DNA of 59,711 bases. It comes from Microcaldota archaeon (lineage in GTDB: Archaea; Micrarchaeota; Micrarchaeia; Micrarchaeales; CABMGC01). Shown one piece after another: positions 10,293 to 19,423 of the stretch. The position numbers were made by a program, and so were the translations under genes. The stretch is taken from assembly GCA_021817325.1 (NCBI GenBank), contig JAKAVK010000023.1, positions 1-59,711 of the forward strand. Reading direction: 5' to 3'. Numbering within the stretch: position 1 is the first letter of the stretch; each line of letters starts with the position of its first letter. The notes under the pieces are model-generated. The model ran no database searches and was not told the DNA's origin. It was given only the letters and a program-made list of their open reading frames with translations.

Positions 10293-10410
10293 GTCGCATG
10301 GACAGGCGCAAGGCGCAGCTTAAGATGCATGCAAAGCTGCCGCAGAACTGCACCAGCGCCCTCCAATTGCACAGTTAAAAAGGCTTGCAGTGTTATATAT
10401 TCCGGTATAG

Positions 10411-11322
10411 ATGGCAAGACAGGGCACGGATTACTCGGACGTGAGCGTGATCATCCCCACAATAGAGGAGGAAGCAGTCTTCAAGCTCATAAACCAGATC
10501 CGCAGCATGCTTAAGGACGCAGAGATAATAGTTGTAGACAAGTCCAGCAACGCCTATTACGGGCGCCTGGAAGATACCGGAGTCAAGGTCATAAGGCAGA
10601 GGACCCGCGGTGTTGAGAATGCCATAATGCTCGGCCTCAGGGCAGCGAAGGGAAAGATACTTGCCAGCATTGATGCCGACGGCACCCACGACCCAGAAGG
10701 GCTTGTGCAGGGAGTGAAGCTCATAAGGGCCGGGGAAGCTGACCTGGTACTCGGCGACAGGCTCGCCCATCTGGAGAAGGGTTCGATGAGCGTATATTTG
10801 AGAATGGGAAACAGCATGCTGAGTGGACTGTTCAGCAGGATATATGGTACCAAGGTACGGGATGTCCTGACCGGCCTGTTTGTGATGGACAGGGTTGCGT
10901 TCGACGAGATAAGGAATAAGGAGCCGTACAGGGCCGGCATAGCCTTCTTTGCCATAGAGTTGGCGCGCAGGGGGTATGTGATCAAGGAGGTCGGTATAAA
11001 ATACTACAAGAGGCCCTACGGGGAATCGAAGCTGACTAGGTCCAAGACTGCATACGGCCTCAATGTTGCATCACACATCATAAGGCAGCTCAGAGACTAC
11101 AGCCCGCTGCTGGTCTTCGGAGGGTTTGGCTTCGTGGTCTTCCTTGTGGGGCTTGCTCTTGGCATAGTGGTCTTGGCTGACTTCGCTAAGACCGGCCTGT
11201 TCACGCTGTCCGGGCGTGCGCTGCTGGCCATAATGCTGATAATAGTGGGCTTCCTCATGGGAGTTGTTGGCCTAATAATAGACATGCTGCTTGAGTTGGA
11301 GAGGAAGCTGGACAGCAGGTAG
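10411..11322 (+). CDS. Family 2 glycosyltransferase (dolichol-phosphate mannosyltransferase-like) with C-terminal TM pair
   Basis: DVSVIIPTIEEE, ASIDADGTHDPEGL, and two C-terminal TM segments. Confidence 0.85.
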   Translation: MARQGTDYSDVSVIIPTIEEEAVFKLINQIRSMLKDAEIIVVDKSSNAYYGRLEDTGVKVIRQRTRGVENAIMLGLRAAKGKILASIDADGTHDPEGLVQGVKLIRAGEADLVLGDRLAHLEKGSMSVYLRMGNSMLSGLFSRIYGTKVRDVLTGLFVMDRVAFDEIRNKEPYRAGIAFFAIELARRGYVIKEVGIKYYKRPYGESKLTRSKTAYGLNVASHIIRQLRDYSPLLVFGGFGFVVFLVGLALGIVVLADFAKTGLFTLSGRALLAIMLIIVGFLMGVVGLIIDMLLELERKLDSR

Positions 11323-11398
11323 CTGCCTTGCGCCTGCTCCACATGGTCTTATGCGAATCATGCGCATATTGCTGTGACATAAAGATACAAATCCGCAT

Positions 11399-11797
11399 CT
11401 ATTCCTTGTTCAACAGATTCATGACCGAGAATGCGAAGAGCAGGATCACTAGGACATGGGTCAGTGTGCAGAAGATGCATATTGCGCCAAGCACATATTC
11501 TATGTACAGCAGGTATAGGACAAAGCCTATGCCTATTCCGTTGTAGAGCACCCTCAGATCCTTCTGCTTGAAGTATAGTAGCAGTACTATTTCCACCGCA
11601 AAGAAGACTGCCCCGAAGACCCCTAGCGGAACTCCAAATATTGTAGAATACTGGCTTGAGAGCACCTTCTGGCAGTTTATTATGCCCGTCTCGGGGCACG
11701 CCACCGGAACATTCAGATAATGGGTGACGGTAAGATAGACGCCATCGGCTACGCCGATGAGTGCAAGCAATATAAGGAACTTGTCGGCTATTCTCAT
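11399..11797 (-). CDS. Vitamin K epoxide reductase (VKOR) family protein
   Basis: GVYLTVTHY..., CQKVLSSQYSTIFGVPLGVFGAVFF, ICIFCTLTHV (CxxC). Confidence 0.9.
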   Translation of the reverse strand: MRIADKFLILLALIGVADGVYLTVTHYLNVPVACPETGIINCQKVLSSQYSTIFGVPLGVFGAVFFAVEIVLLLYFKQKDLRVLYNGIGIGFVLYLLYIEYVLGAICIFCTLTHVLVILLFAFSVMNLLNKE

Positions 11798-11805
11798 GAT
11801 CTGCC

Positions 11806-12681
11806 CTATGCGCTCTCCAGGTCCTGTATGTATGCCTGTCCACAGACATTCTGCGGCTGGTTATTGTCCATATTGCATATCTGTGCGGTGAAGAGGTTTG
11901 CCGAGCCTACTATGCCCTGCGCAACTGCGGAGGACGGGTTGTTAAGCTGATCAGCCACCTGCGTCCAGTTCATCCCCTGCAGCGTGGTCGGAAGGTACAT
12001 CGCCCCTATCTCAACAGTCTTGTTTCCGAAGTCAACGAAAGGTATGGATCCTCCTGAGTTATATGCCGCAAAGGTTACATTCTCGCTTGCATTAGGCATC
12101 TGTAGTGTGGGATAGGTTCCGTTGACGCGTGTATTCGTGGTCGTTTCAATCGGAACAAAAGCTATATATGGGCTAGAATAGGTCGTATTGTGGAATGTGA
12201 ACGTAGGTATGCTTGGCGGATAGTCTGTGGAGCTCGATGTCATATACCTAAGGTTGCTGAAGGTTCCAAACCGGCTGAGCGCTATGTACATGGCCCATCT
12301 CTGCGCCGCGCAGTACGGGCAATATTCTGCGCCTATATACAGCACTTCCGGCTTGCCGTTGGCCATAAGAGGCGATTGGTTATTGAGCTTCTCAAGGCTC
12401 TTCTCATCCGCTGCACCCAGCCCTATGCTCCTGCTGACATTGTTTGGCACGGCCAGCTTTGCCAGCAGCGACACAGGAACTTGCTTATTGTCGCTTGCTG
12501 CAATAGCAGTATTGCCGCTTCCCTGCTGGGTCGAGAACAATACCAGTACAGCAGCAACAGCCACTATAACGACCGCTATGGCAGCATAGAATACCTTCTT
12601 ATTCTTGAACAACATCGAATTCGAGCCGCCGGCCTGCCCGCTAGCGGTCTTGTTTGAGCTCTGATCCTCCATGTAATCCAA
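11806..12681 (-). CDS. DUF929-like secreted thioredoxin-fold protein
   Basis: N-terminal [41 protein letters not shown]. Confidence 0.8.
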   Translation of the reverse strand: MDYMEDQSSNKTASGQAGGSNSMLFKNKKVFYAAIAVVIVAVAAVLVLFSTQQGSGNTAIAASDNKQVPVSLLAKLAVPNNVSRSIGLGAADEKSLEKLNNQSPLMANGKPEVLYIGAEYCPYCAAQRWAMYIALSRFGTFSNLRYMTSSSTDYPPSIPTFTFHNTTYSSPYIAFVPIETTTNTRVNGTYPTLQMPNASENVTFAAYNSGGSIPFVDFGNKTVEIGAMYLPTTLQGMNWTQVADQLNNPSSAVAQGIVGSANLFTAQICNMDNNQPQNVCGQAYIQDLESA

Positions 12682-12727
12682 CTAAATAGAATTTGCGATA
12701 CTAAAATATATAAATGACTTACACTGA

Positions 12728-12765
12728 CATCCTCACACGAATAAATTCGCGGGGTTCCTCTTGCA
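12728..12765 (-). mobile_element. IS200/IS605-like terminal palindrome (second RE-like end)
   Basis: Minus strand GCAAGAGGAACCCCGCGAATTTATTCGTGTGAGGATGTCAG, coding RGTPRIYSCEDVS, resembling TnpB-element right ends. Confidence 0.4.
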
Positions 12766-12844
12766 CTTTGCTTCTGTCTTTGTCCATCCTCACATGTTGC
12801 CATCGGAGCGGGGTTCGGAACCGTTTTATTGGGTTCAAGGGCGC

Positions 12845-13046
12845 AGAGCATCATGCGTTGCCTCTCTGGAGGTATCAGTGCTCTCCTTGCATACATCCCT
12901 GTCTGTATGCAATCTGGATATGCCGTTAGACCTGTTTCTTTGGATGGAAACAGACGCATTCCCTGCTGTGGATTTATGCCACAGCGCATCTCATTTTGGC
13001 ATATCGCACTTAATTCTGGATAGTCCCTTTCAGGACGTATTTCAGA
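12845..13046 (+). ncRNA. Array of strong hairpins; candidate structured RNA (strand uncertain)
   Basis: AGAGCA/TGCTCT (12845/12879), TTGCATACA/TGTATGCAA (12887/12904), CTGTTTCT/GGAAACAG (12932/12946), TGCTGTGG/CCACAGCG (12964/12979), TCTGGATAGTCC/GGACGTATTTCAGA (13015/13033). G-U pairs favour +. Confidence 0.45.
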
Positions 13047-13100
13047 TATATGCGAGACCAACATCATTATTTCACCAGCAAAACTTATATGCATCCGCAT

Positions 13101-13195
13101 TCATCCCGCGATTGAAAATCGCGGGCTTTCTGCTAGGCATTCTGTAAGTCCACCTGCAATGTTAGAGCCGCACTCTCCGAGTGCGTAAGGCCGCA
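13101..13195 (-). pseudogene. TnpB (IS605 OrfB) C-terminal relic with right-end palindrome
   Basis: Minus-strand reading ...RPYALGECGSNIAGGLTECLAESPRFSIAG*; perfect 9-bp palindrome CCCGCGATT-GAA-AATCGCGGG at 13105-13125 in an ATTCATCCC...GGGCTTTCTGC context. Confidence 0.45.
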
Positions 13196-13275
13196 AATAA
13201 TCAACACTATAAGCAAGTAGCCATGCAATCCATAAAGTTTATAATAGGCGAAAGCCATAGGTCATTTCGAATACA

Positions 13276-13884
13276 ATGAGCTTATTGGACAACCTTCTAG
13301 GGTCCAGCGTTTCCAGCATAGACAAACTGGCCGACGATGCAACCAGGTCGCTTGACAAGTTCTTCTCGGATGCGCAGAAGCTGGGCATAGACCAGTACAC
13401 TGCTAACAGCCCTGAGCTGGATAAATACCTATATGACATGATACTGAGAAATTACTATGCCGCAAAGAAAAAGGACATAGACGAATTCAACAGCGCGATA
13501 TACGAACAGGATCCGCACAGCATAAATGCAAGGGTGGAAGAGTCAGCCAACTGGGCGAAACGATACAGGCGGTCTGCAAATCAGTTGTTCAGTGACTTCA
13601 GGCAAGGTGGACTGTCGATTGAGAAGCTCGAAGCTGCGGGCGAGAAGCTGTATAAGAAAACGACGAGCCAGCCCGACATAAGAAAGCTGGGCGAGATTCT
13701 TGCAGGATTGAGGAATGCATCTACGTTATTCAGGAAGGTGGACAAGACGATAAGCTTGGTCATAGCAAAGGTTGAGCATGACATAACGATAGATGAGAAC
13801 AACGAGGCAGCGATCATGAGAAGCAGCATAACCAACATATCATATGGGGATACCTCCGGGGATGAGGCTGGCTACGATGACTAG
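13276..13884 (+). CDS. Hypothetical helical protein
   Basis: 202 aa ORF with typical composition; no recognised domain. Confidence 0.65.
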   Translation: MSLLDNLLGSSVSSIDKLADDATRSLDKFFSDAQKLGIDQYTANSPELDKYLYDMILRNYYAAKKKDIDEFNSAIYEQDPHSINARVEESANWAKRYRRSANQLFSDFRQGGLSIEKLEAAGEKLYKKTTSQPDIRKLGEILAGLRNASTLFRKVDKTISLVIAKVEHDITIDENNEAAIMRSSITNISYGDTSGDEAGYDD

Positions 13885-13894
13885 AGGCGGTCCG

Positions 13895-13990
13895 TGCCAT
13901 TGCAATGGCAGAATGGCCTAAGGAAGCGCAAAGGCGCCTCCCGGCCAGTTGCAAAAGCGCATTGTCGCAGCTAAAGCAGTCTGCTGTAGC
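13895..13990. repeat. Cluster of three palindromes between convergent genes
   Basis: Perfect palindrome TGCCATTGCAATGGCA (13895-13910); TGGCC..GGCCA stem (13914-13947); GCTAaaGCAgtcTGCtgTAGC (13970-13990). Confidence 0.7.
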
Positions 13991-14007
13991 AAGGTGCGCG
14001 CAGTCCA

Positions 14008-14280
14008 CTACTCCTGCGTGCTAAGTATCTCCAGCATTGTGATTACTCCTATCCTTTTTACTGCGTGCCTTGCCGCCCTTCCAGGTCCTGTGCCGCGGCA
14101 CCTGTACGCGTAATCGTTTAGCGCAGCGACGATCTCGTCCCTGCTCGCAGGCGACCTCACGGCCATCCTCTCCAACCCGGCTACATCCACTTTGGATGTA
14201 TTCCTAATCGCGGAGAGCACATCCTCTATGCTTTCAACAAAGTCCACTTGCATCTCAAACCCCCACAATATTCTGTCCAT
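14008..14280 (-). CDS. Hypothetical protein
   Basis: MDRILWGFEMQVDFVESIEDVLSAIRN...; start shortly downstream of TATA-like TATTTAAATA (minus strand). Confidence 0.55.
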   Translation of the reverse strand: MDRILWGFEMQVDFVESIEDVLSAIRNTSKVDVAGLERMAVRSPASRDEIVAALNDYAYRCRGTGPGRAARHAVKRIGVITMLEILSTQE

Positions 14281-14314
14281 TTCCTGATATTTAAATACGG
14301 CAGTTTTAGTGGAA

Positions 14315-14382
14315 GCACCGGTATATAAAACGCATGCCCTGTACTGATTTGAGATGCGATTTAAACCGGTGCCCCAGTACAG
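14315..14382. other. Pseudoknot-capable intergenic element
   Basis: GCACCGGT(14315)/ACCGGTGC(14365), CGCAT(14331)/ATGCG(14354), and crossing CTGTACTG(14339)/CAGTACAG(14375). Confidence 0.55.
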
Positions 14383-14425
14383 CATTCGGATCGTTGTATA
14401 CCTTATGCTGGAAGACGAAGTTCGG

Positions 14426-15985
14426 CTAAAGCCGCTGCTGTCCGTACGCAGTGCTGCTCCTTGCATCCAGCGCCCTGTTTATCGATCTTATCGCACTGAG
14501 CATCTTCGTCTCCCTCTGCCTGGAGATGAATAGGTAGACCTGGTCCTTTGTGCCGTTTGCTATCAGGATATAGACTTCTCCCTCGGCGAACCTGCCTGTC
14601 CTCCCTCTCCTCTGTATGTTCCTTATCTCGTTTGGTATGGCCTCGTAGAAGAGGACAAGGTCCACTCCAGGTATGTCTATGCCCTCCTCGCCTATCGAGC
14701 TTGCCACGAGCACTGAAAACAGGCCGTTCCTGAAATCCTCTATGGTCTTCTTCTGCTGCTCCTGCGTGACACCCTCCTTTTTTCCGACGAAGGCCCTGGC
14801 AGAGAATCCGTTATTGTTCAGGAACTCGACTATCATCTTTATCGTTGATCTGTACTGCGCGAAGACTATCATGTGCCTGTCTTTGTAGTTCTTTATAACA
14901 TCGAGCAGAGCGACTATCTTTGGATGTTCCTCGCCGTTCCTGACCGCAGTGCTTGCAGCCGCCCTTGCGGCTACCATCTTCGGACTCTTGAGCAGGCTCT
15001 CGAGGCTCCGTGACTTATCCTGCCTTGTATATAGAGACTCGATGTATGTGTGGAAAGGGTATATCCCTTCGACCACCAGCAGGTCGTATGCATGCGCCAG
15101 GTTCAGGAGCTTAGAGTAGTTGAACATCGCAGCGAACTTGTAGTTGCTGCTGGTCAACCTGCCTATTTGGTTCCCAAGCTCTATCAGCCTGCCTTTTGGT
15201 ATGTTGTCAAAATTCCTAAAATGGAACAGGCCGAGCCTGTGCAGCCCATCAAGGCAGGCATCTATCTCTGGCCTAAGGAGCCTGGCCATTTCATTTATCC
15301 TCTGACTGAGCTCCACAGAAACGATGTGTACATTGTTTGGCATAACGTACTTGACGACATCCGGATCTGTAGATACCCTCATCTCTATATGCCTTATATC
15401 GAGCGTGCGTGCTATGGCGTTGATCTTCTCTGCCTTGCTGCCTGGGGATGCGGTGAGCCCCGCCATAAGAATCCCGCGAACCGTGCACTCGTTTGCTATG
15501 TATGTGTACGCATACTTCCCAACAGCCCTATGGCACTCGTCGAATATCACCGCACCGTATCCGTCAAGGGAGAAGACCCCTCCCTTGAGGTCGTTTGCTA
15601 CCGTCTGCGGCGTTGCGACCACCACCTTCGAGACGGTATGCAGGTCCTTCCTCTTGGCCTTTCCAAGCGAGCCTGTGAGCAGCAACAGCTCCCCCTCGCC
15701 AAGATCGAGCAGCTTGTGCATGGTATTGTAATGCTGCTCGGCAAGCGGCTTTGTAGGCGCCAGGAAGAGCGCCTTGCGCCTGCCTGCAAGTGCTGTGGCT
15801 ATTATCCCTGCCCCTATTATGGTCTTGCCAAGGCCTGTGGGCAGTACTACCATGGTATTGCCATGCCTCCTTACGGCGTTTATTATGTTGAACTGGTACT
15901 CTCTATACTCTATGCCTTCGAGCTTCATGAAGCGCGCGGCATCCCCTAGGGCGTACCAGCGGCCATCGACTGCCATAGCCATCAA
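14426..15985 (-). CDS. SF2 helicase, Hef/FANCM-like helicase domain
   Basis: YREYQFNIINAVRRHGNTMVVLPTGLGKT, FDECHRAVGKYAYTYIA, LTASPGS, QRRGRTGR; no C-terminal nuclease. Confidence 0.85.
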   Translation of the reverse strand: MMAMAVDGRWYALGDAARFMKLEGIEYREYQFNIINAVRRHGNTMVVLPTGLGKTIIGAGIIATALAGRRKALFLAPTKPLAEQHYNTMHKLLDLGEGELLLLTGSLGKAKRKDLHTVSKVVVATPQTVANDLKGGVFSLDGYGAVIFDECHRAVGKYAYTYIANECTVRGILMAGLTASPGSKAEKINAIARTLDIRHIEMRVSTDPDVVKYVMPNNVHIVSVELSQRINEMARLLRPEIDACLDGLHRLGLFHFRNFDNIPKGRLIELGNQIGRLTSSNYKFAAMFNYSKLLNLAHAYDLLVVEGIYPFHTYIESLYTRQDKSRSLESLLKSPKMVAARAAASTAVRNGEEHPKIVALLDVIKNYKDRHMIVFAQYRSTIKMIVEFLNNNGFSARAFVGKKEGVTQEQQKKTIEDFRNGLFSVLVASSIGEEGIDIPGVDLVLFYEAIPNEIRNIQRRGRTGRFAEGEVYILIANGTKDQVYLFISRQRETKMLSAIRSINRALDARSSTAYGQQRL

Positions 15986-16019
15986 TACATATTGTGCTTA
16001 GCCCTTAAAAAGAAGTGGC

Positions 16020-17324
16020 CTACTGCCCGCTAATCTGCTGGCTCTGGACCGGCGCCGGATATGGCTGCTCCTTCCTGCCTCGGCCTTTTGTCAAATGCAG
16101 GATTAGGATTATTGCCCCGATCACTATAAGGAAGAGCGTCATATAAAAGAGGTACTGCACAAGCCCTGGGCCGCTGGACCGTGTGCCGCTGTTCGCATTA
16201 CCCCCGGAACCGATGCCTGTAGCACTGGAAGAGTTGGTAGACGGGGTCTGGTTCTGCTGCAGTTTCTTATACAGGTCAAGCGAGATCACAGTGCTATTTC
16301 CCACCTGGGTCGTGTTGAGCAGCTCCACATAGTATTCTTGATAACTTATGTTGAGTGGCACGCTGGTTCCGCTCCTTAGTTCATAGGGAGTGTCGTCAAT
16401 AAGCACGTTAGCGTATCCTGCATAGGCATTCAGATAGACCACCTCGAAACCGATGCCGCCTACCGTGGTCGAAATCGATCCGTTGCCGAATCCCAGTATA
16501 TCTACTCCTTCCTGCGCGGTGCTGTTTGCCGATACCACTGATGTAACATAGGCCGTGGTCGTAGTGTTGGATTCTGAAGTCGTATTCGCTGCATTGGTGC
16601 TGTTGCTTGGGTTGCTCTCTGTAGAGTTTGTAATGTTTACCGCAGGGGTGTTTGAAGGCGCACTTCCACGGCCCTTCAGGGCTATTACAGTGATTGTGGA
16701 AGTGCCAGTCGCACTCTCATTTGCCGAGTCCGTTACATTGCCTAGGAACGAATATACGCACCCGACTTCCGACGGGCTTGGCGTGAATACGGCAACCTGG
16801 ACGTTGCCTATCGAAGACGTCGAAGGGATAGGGCACGCAAATGTATTCGAGGTTACAGTCCACGTGTAATTGTAAGGCGATGCGCCATTCTGCGGTATCA
16901 GCTCGGCGTAGGTAGAGTTTCCAACGCTTACTGTGCTGCTGCTCGGCGTGACACTGGCCGTAAGCGTCGGATTGGCATACACCTCAATCGCCGCGCTTCC
17001 AGTGTCGCCCTGAGTGTCTGATACGTCAAACGATATGTCATAGGCGCCTACGGTAGTCGGGGTGAAAGTGCAGACTGATGAGTTGTCAAGGCAGCCAGGC
17101 ATGTAGAAGAGGCCCGATTGGCCAGGACCCTGCAGGTACCACGAGTACTTATAAGGCGGTGCCCCACCCCCCACAGTGAAATGCAGGGTTATGGCCCTGC
17201 CGACATCCGCCTGTATCGTATAATCCTGCTGCGGGGTAACGTATATGACCGCATTCTGCGCTATTGCCAGCATGGGCACGAGCAGTAAGGCCAGCAAAAT
17301 GGCAATCAGCGGGACTTTGTGCAT
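16020..17324 (-). CDS. Secreted PKD/Ig-like surface protein with C-terminal TM anchor
   Basis: Signal peptide, beta-rich PPYKYSWYLQGPG / SPYNYTWTVTS repeats, Asn/Ser/Thr-rich stalk, C-terminal TM. Confidence 0.75.
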   Translation of the reverse strand: MHKVPLIAILLALLLVPMLAIAQNAVIYVTPQQDYTIQADVGRAITLHFTVGGGAPPYKYSWYLQGPGQSGLFYMPGCLDNSSVCTFTPTTVGAYDISFDVSDTQGDTGSAAIEVYANPTLTASVTPSSSTVSVGNSTYAELIPQNGASPYNYTWTVTSNTFACPIPSTSSIGNVQVAVFTPSPSEVGCVYSFLGNVTDSANESATGTSTITVIALKGRGSAPSNTPAVNITNSTESNPSNSTNAANTTSESNTTTTAYVTSVVSANSTAQEGVDILGFGNGSISTTVGGIGFEVVYLNAYAGYANVLIDDTPYELRSGTSVPLNISYQEYYVELLNTTQVGNSTVISLDLYKKLQQNQTPSTNSSSATGIGSGGNANSGTRSSGPGLVQYLFYMTLFLIVIGAIILILHLTKGRGRKEQPYPAPVQSQQISGQ

Positions 17325-17425
17325 ATAGATTCACATCGCTACGCATGTTCATATACCTTACTTGCCACCCATTTGTGGTGGTCGATACCATTATAAAGTT
17401 TAGAAAGATATGTTTAAGCACAGGC

Positions 17426-17499
17426 GCCGCAATAACTCAGTCCGGGAGAGTGTCCCGCTGAAGACGGGAATGTCGTCGGTTCAAATCCGACTTGCGGCA
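17426..17499 (+). tRNA. tRNA-Phe (GAA)
   Basis: Acceptor GCCGCAA/TTGCGGC, anticodon arm TCCCG-CTGAAGA-CGGGA, T-loop TTCAAAT. Confidence 0.95.
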
Positions 17500-17581
17500 T
17501 GCCATACCTTTAAGCCAGATAGGAAGAAGGCAACAGGGTACAGATGGGATATCGTCAAGCCTCATTAGGCTGTGATCGCGC

Positions 17582-18586
17582 ATGGAAGACAAGAATGCTG
17601 TCGTTGTAAAGAATGTGACCAAGAAGTACGGCAGCTTCAAGGCAGTGGACGGCATCTCATTCAACGTTGGGGAGGGCGAGATATTCGGGCTGCTAGGACC
17701 CAACGGTGCCGGGAAGACAACAACCATCAAGATGCTTACAACAATATTGCCGCCGACATCAGGGGAGGCAAATGTGGCAGGCTATGACATACGCAGAAAC
17801 CAGAACGATGTAAGGAGGAGTGTGGGCATCATCTTCCAGGACCCATCGCTGGATGATGAGCTGACAGGGAGGGAGAACCTAGAGTTCCATGCAATACTCT
17901 ACAAGATAGGCAAGGAGCAGAGGGAGAGGAAGATAGCAGAGGTGCTCAAGCTTGTGGAGCTTGAGGACAAGGCAGATACCATTGTCAAGTTCTATTCAGG
18001 CGGCATGAAAAGAAGGCTTGAGATAGCAAGGGGCCTGGTCCACGAACCAAAGATACTCTTCCTTGACGAGCCTACAATCGGCCTTGACCCGCAGACAAGA
18101 AGGCACATCTGGGATTACATCAAAGGGCTGAACGAGCTGAGCAGGACTACAATAATACTCACCACCCATTACATAGAGGAGGCCGACTATCTTTGCAACA
18201 GGGTGGCAATAGTGGATCACGGAAAGATGGTGGTCCTCGACACCCCAAAGGCACTCAAGGACCGGCTTGGGGGAGACGTCATATCTGTCGAGGTCAAGGA
18301 AGCTGACTCGCTGAAGGCAAGGCTAGCTGGTCAGCGCTGGATAAAGCATGTCTCAAAGCGCGAAGGATTCCTCGAACTGACTGTCAAGGAGGGCGAGAAG
18401 CGCATACCTGCGATAGTAACCCTGGCCACAAAGAATGGAATAGGGATAGGATCGGTCAGCCTCCACAAGCCCAGCCTTGAGGATGTTTTCATACACTTTA
18501 CCGGCAAGACGATAAGGGAGGAGGAAGGGAGCGGGATCGATGCGATGAGGTTGCACAGGATGGCAAGAAGCAATGCAAGGCACTGA
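17582..18586 (+). CDS. ABC transporter ATP-binding protein (DrrA-like)
   Basis: GPNGAGKTTTIKML, YSGGMKRRLEIARGL, ILFLDEPTIGLDP. Confidence 0.95.
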   Translation: MEDKNAVVVKNVTKKYGSFKAVDGISFNVGEGEIFGLLGPNGAGKTTTIKMLTTILPPTSGEANVAGYDIRRNQNDVRRSVGIIFQDPSLDDELTGRENLEFHAILYKIGKEQRERKIAEVLKLVELEDKADTIVKFYSGGMKRRLEIARGLVHEPKILFLDEPTIGLDPQTRRHIWDYIKGLNELSRTTIILTTHYIEEADYLCNRVAIVDHGKMVVLDTPKALKDRLGGDVISVEVKEADSLKARLAGQRWIKHVSKREGFLELTVKEGEKRIPAIVTLATKNGIGIGSVSLHKPSLEDVFIHFTGKTIREEEGSGIDAMRLHRMARSNARH

Positions 18587-18602
18587 ATTGACGGGTTGTG
18601 GC

Positions 18603-19364
18603 ATGGATTCAAACGCTATATATGTTCTCTGGCTCAGGGATGTCATAAGGTTCATCAGGGCCAGGTCCAGGATAATAGGGGTACTCATGATGCCTGTCTT
18701 CTTCCTTGCCGGCCTTGGCCTTGGGCTGGGCAGCCTGATACACCTTCCAGGAGGCGGTGATTATCTCAACTTCATAGTTCCAGGGATAATAGGCATGTCC
18801 CTTCTGTTCACCTCGATCTTCACCGGAAGTGCGGTGATGTGGGACAGGCAGTTCGGCTTCCTTAAGGAGATACTTGTGACCCCAAATTCCAGGCTATCAA
18901 TAGTGCTTGGCAGGGTTGCCGGGGGAGCCACGACCGCAGTGCTTCAGAGCATACTGGTTCTGATAATAGCGCTGCTGATAGGCTTCAACATATCCTTCGG
19001 CGCGGCAAACCTGATGGCGCTTGTCTTCATGATACTGATCTCTACAACCTTCATAGGCCTGGGCCTGACGCTGGGGTCGGTGATAAACGACTTCCAGGGC
19101 TTCCAACTGGTGACAAGCTTCTTTACGATGCCGCTCTTCTTCCTCTCAAACAGCATCTTCCCGATAGCAGTGCTGCCTTCGTACATACAATTCATAATGT
19201 ACCTCAACCCGCTCACATACGGTGTCGACGGTCTAAGGAACGCGCTGCTTCCAGCTGGGTCAGCCGCTCTGCCCATGTGGATCGACCTCGTGGCGCTGCT
19301 CATATCGAGTGCAATCATGCTCTCAATTGCCGTGTATGCATTCAGCAAGACCGAGGCAGGCTGA
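18603..19364 (+). CDS. ABC-2 type permease
   Basis: Six TM segments, directly after the DrrA-like ATPase. Confidence 0.85.
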   Translation: MDSNAIYVLWLRDVIRFIRARSRIIGVLMMPVFFLAGLGLGLGSLIHLPGGGDYLNFIVPGIIGMSLLFTSIFTGSAVMWDRQFGFLKEILVTPNSRLSIVLGRVAGGATTAVLQSILVLIIALLIGFNISFGAANLMALVFMILISTTFIGLGLTLGSVINDFQGFQLVTSFFTMPLFFLSNSIFPIAVLPSYIQFIMYLNPLTYGVDGLRNALLPAGSAALPMWIDLVALLISSAIMLSIAVYAFSKTEAG

Positions 19365-19423
19365 GAGTTCATTGTGCCGGCTGCAAAGGCTTTTATTCCT
19401 AGACTAAGGATACCTCCAGTGGT

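Noticed and set aside
12576-13100. 174-aa minus-strand ORF
   Set aside because: Overlaps the DUF929 start and the hairpin/IS605 relic region; only its C-terminal part resembles a TnpB tail.
15050-15949. 299-aa plus-strand ORF
   Set aside because: Antisense to the Hef-like helicase, whose motifs are intact; composition looks like a shadow ORF.
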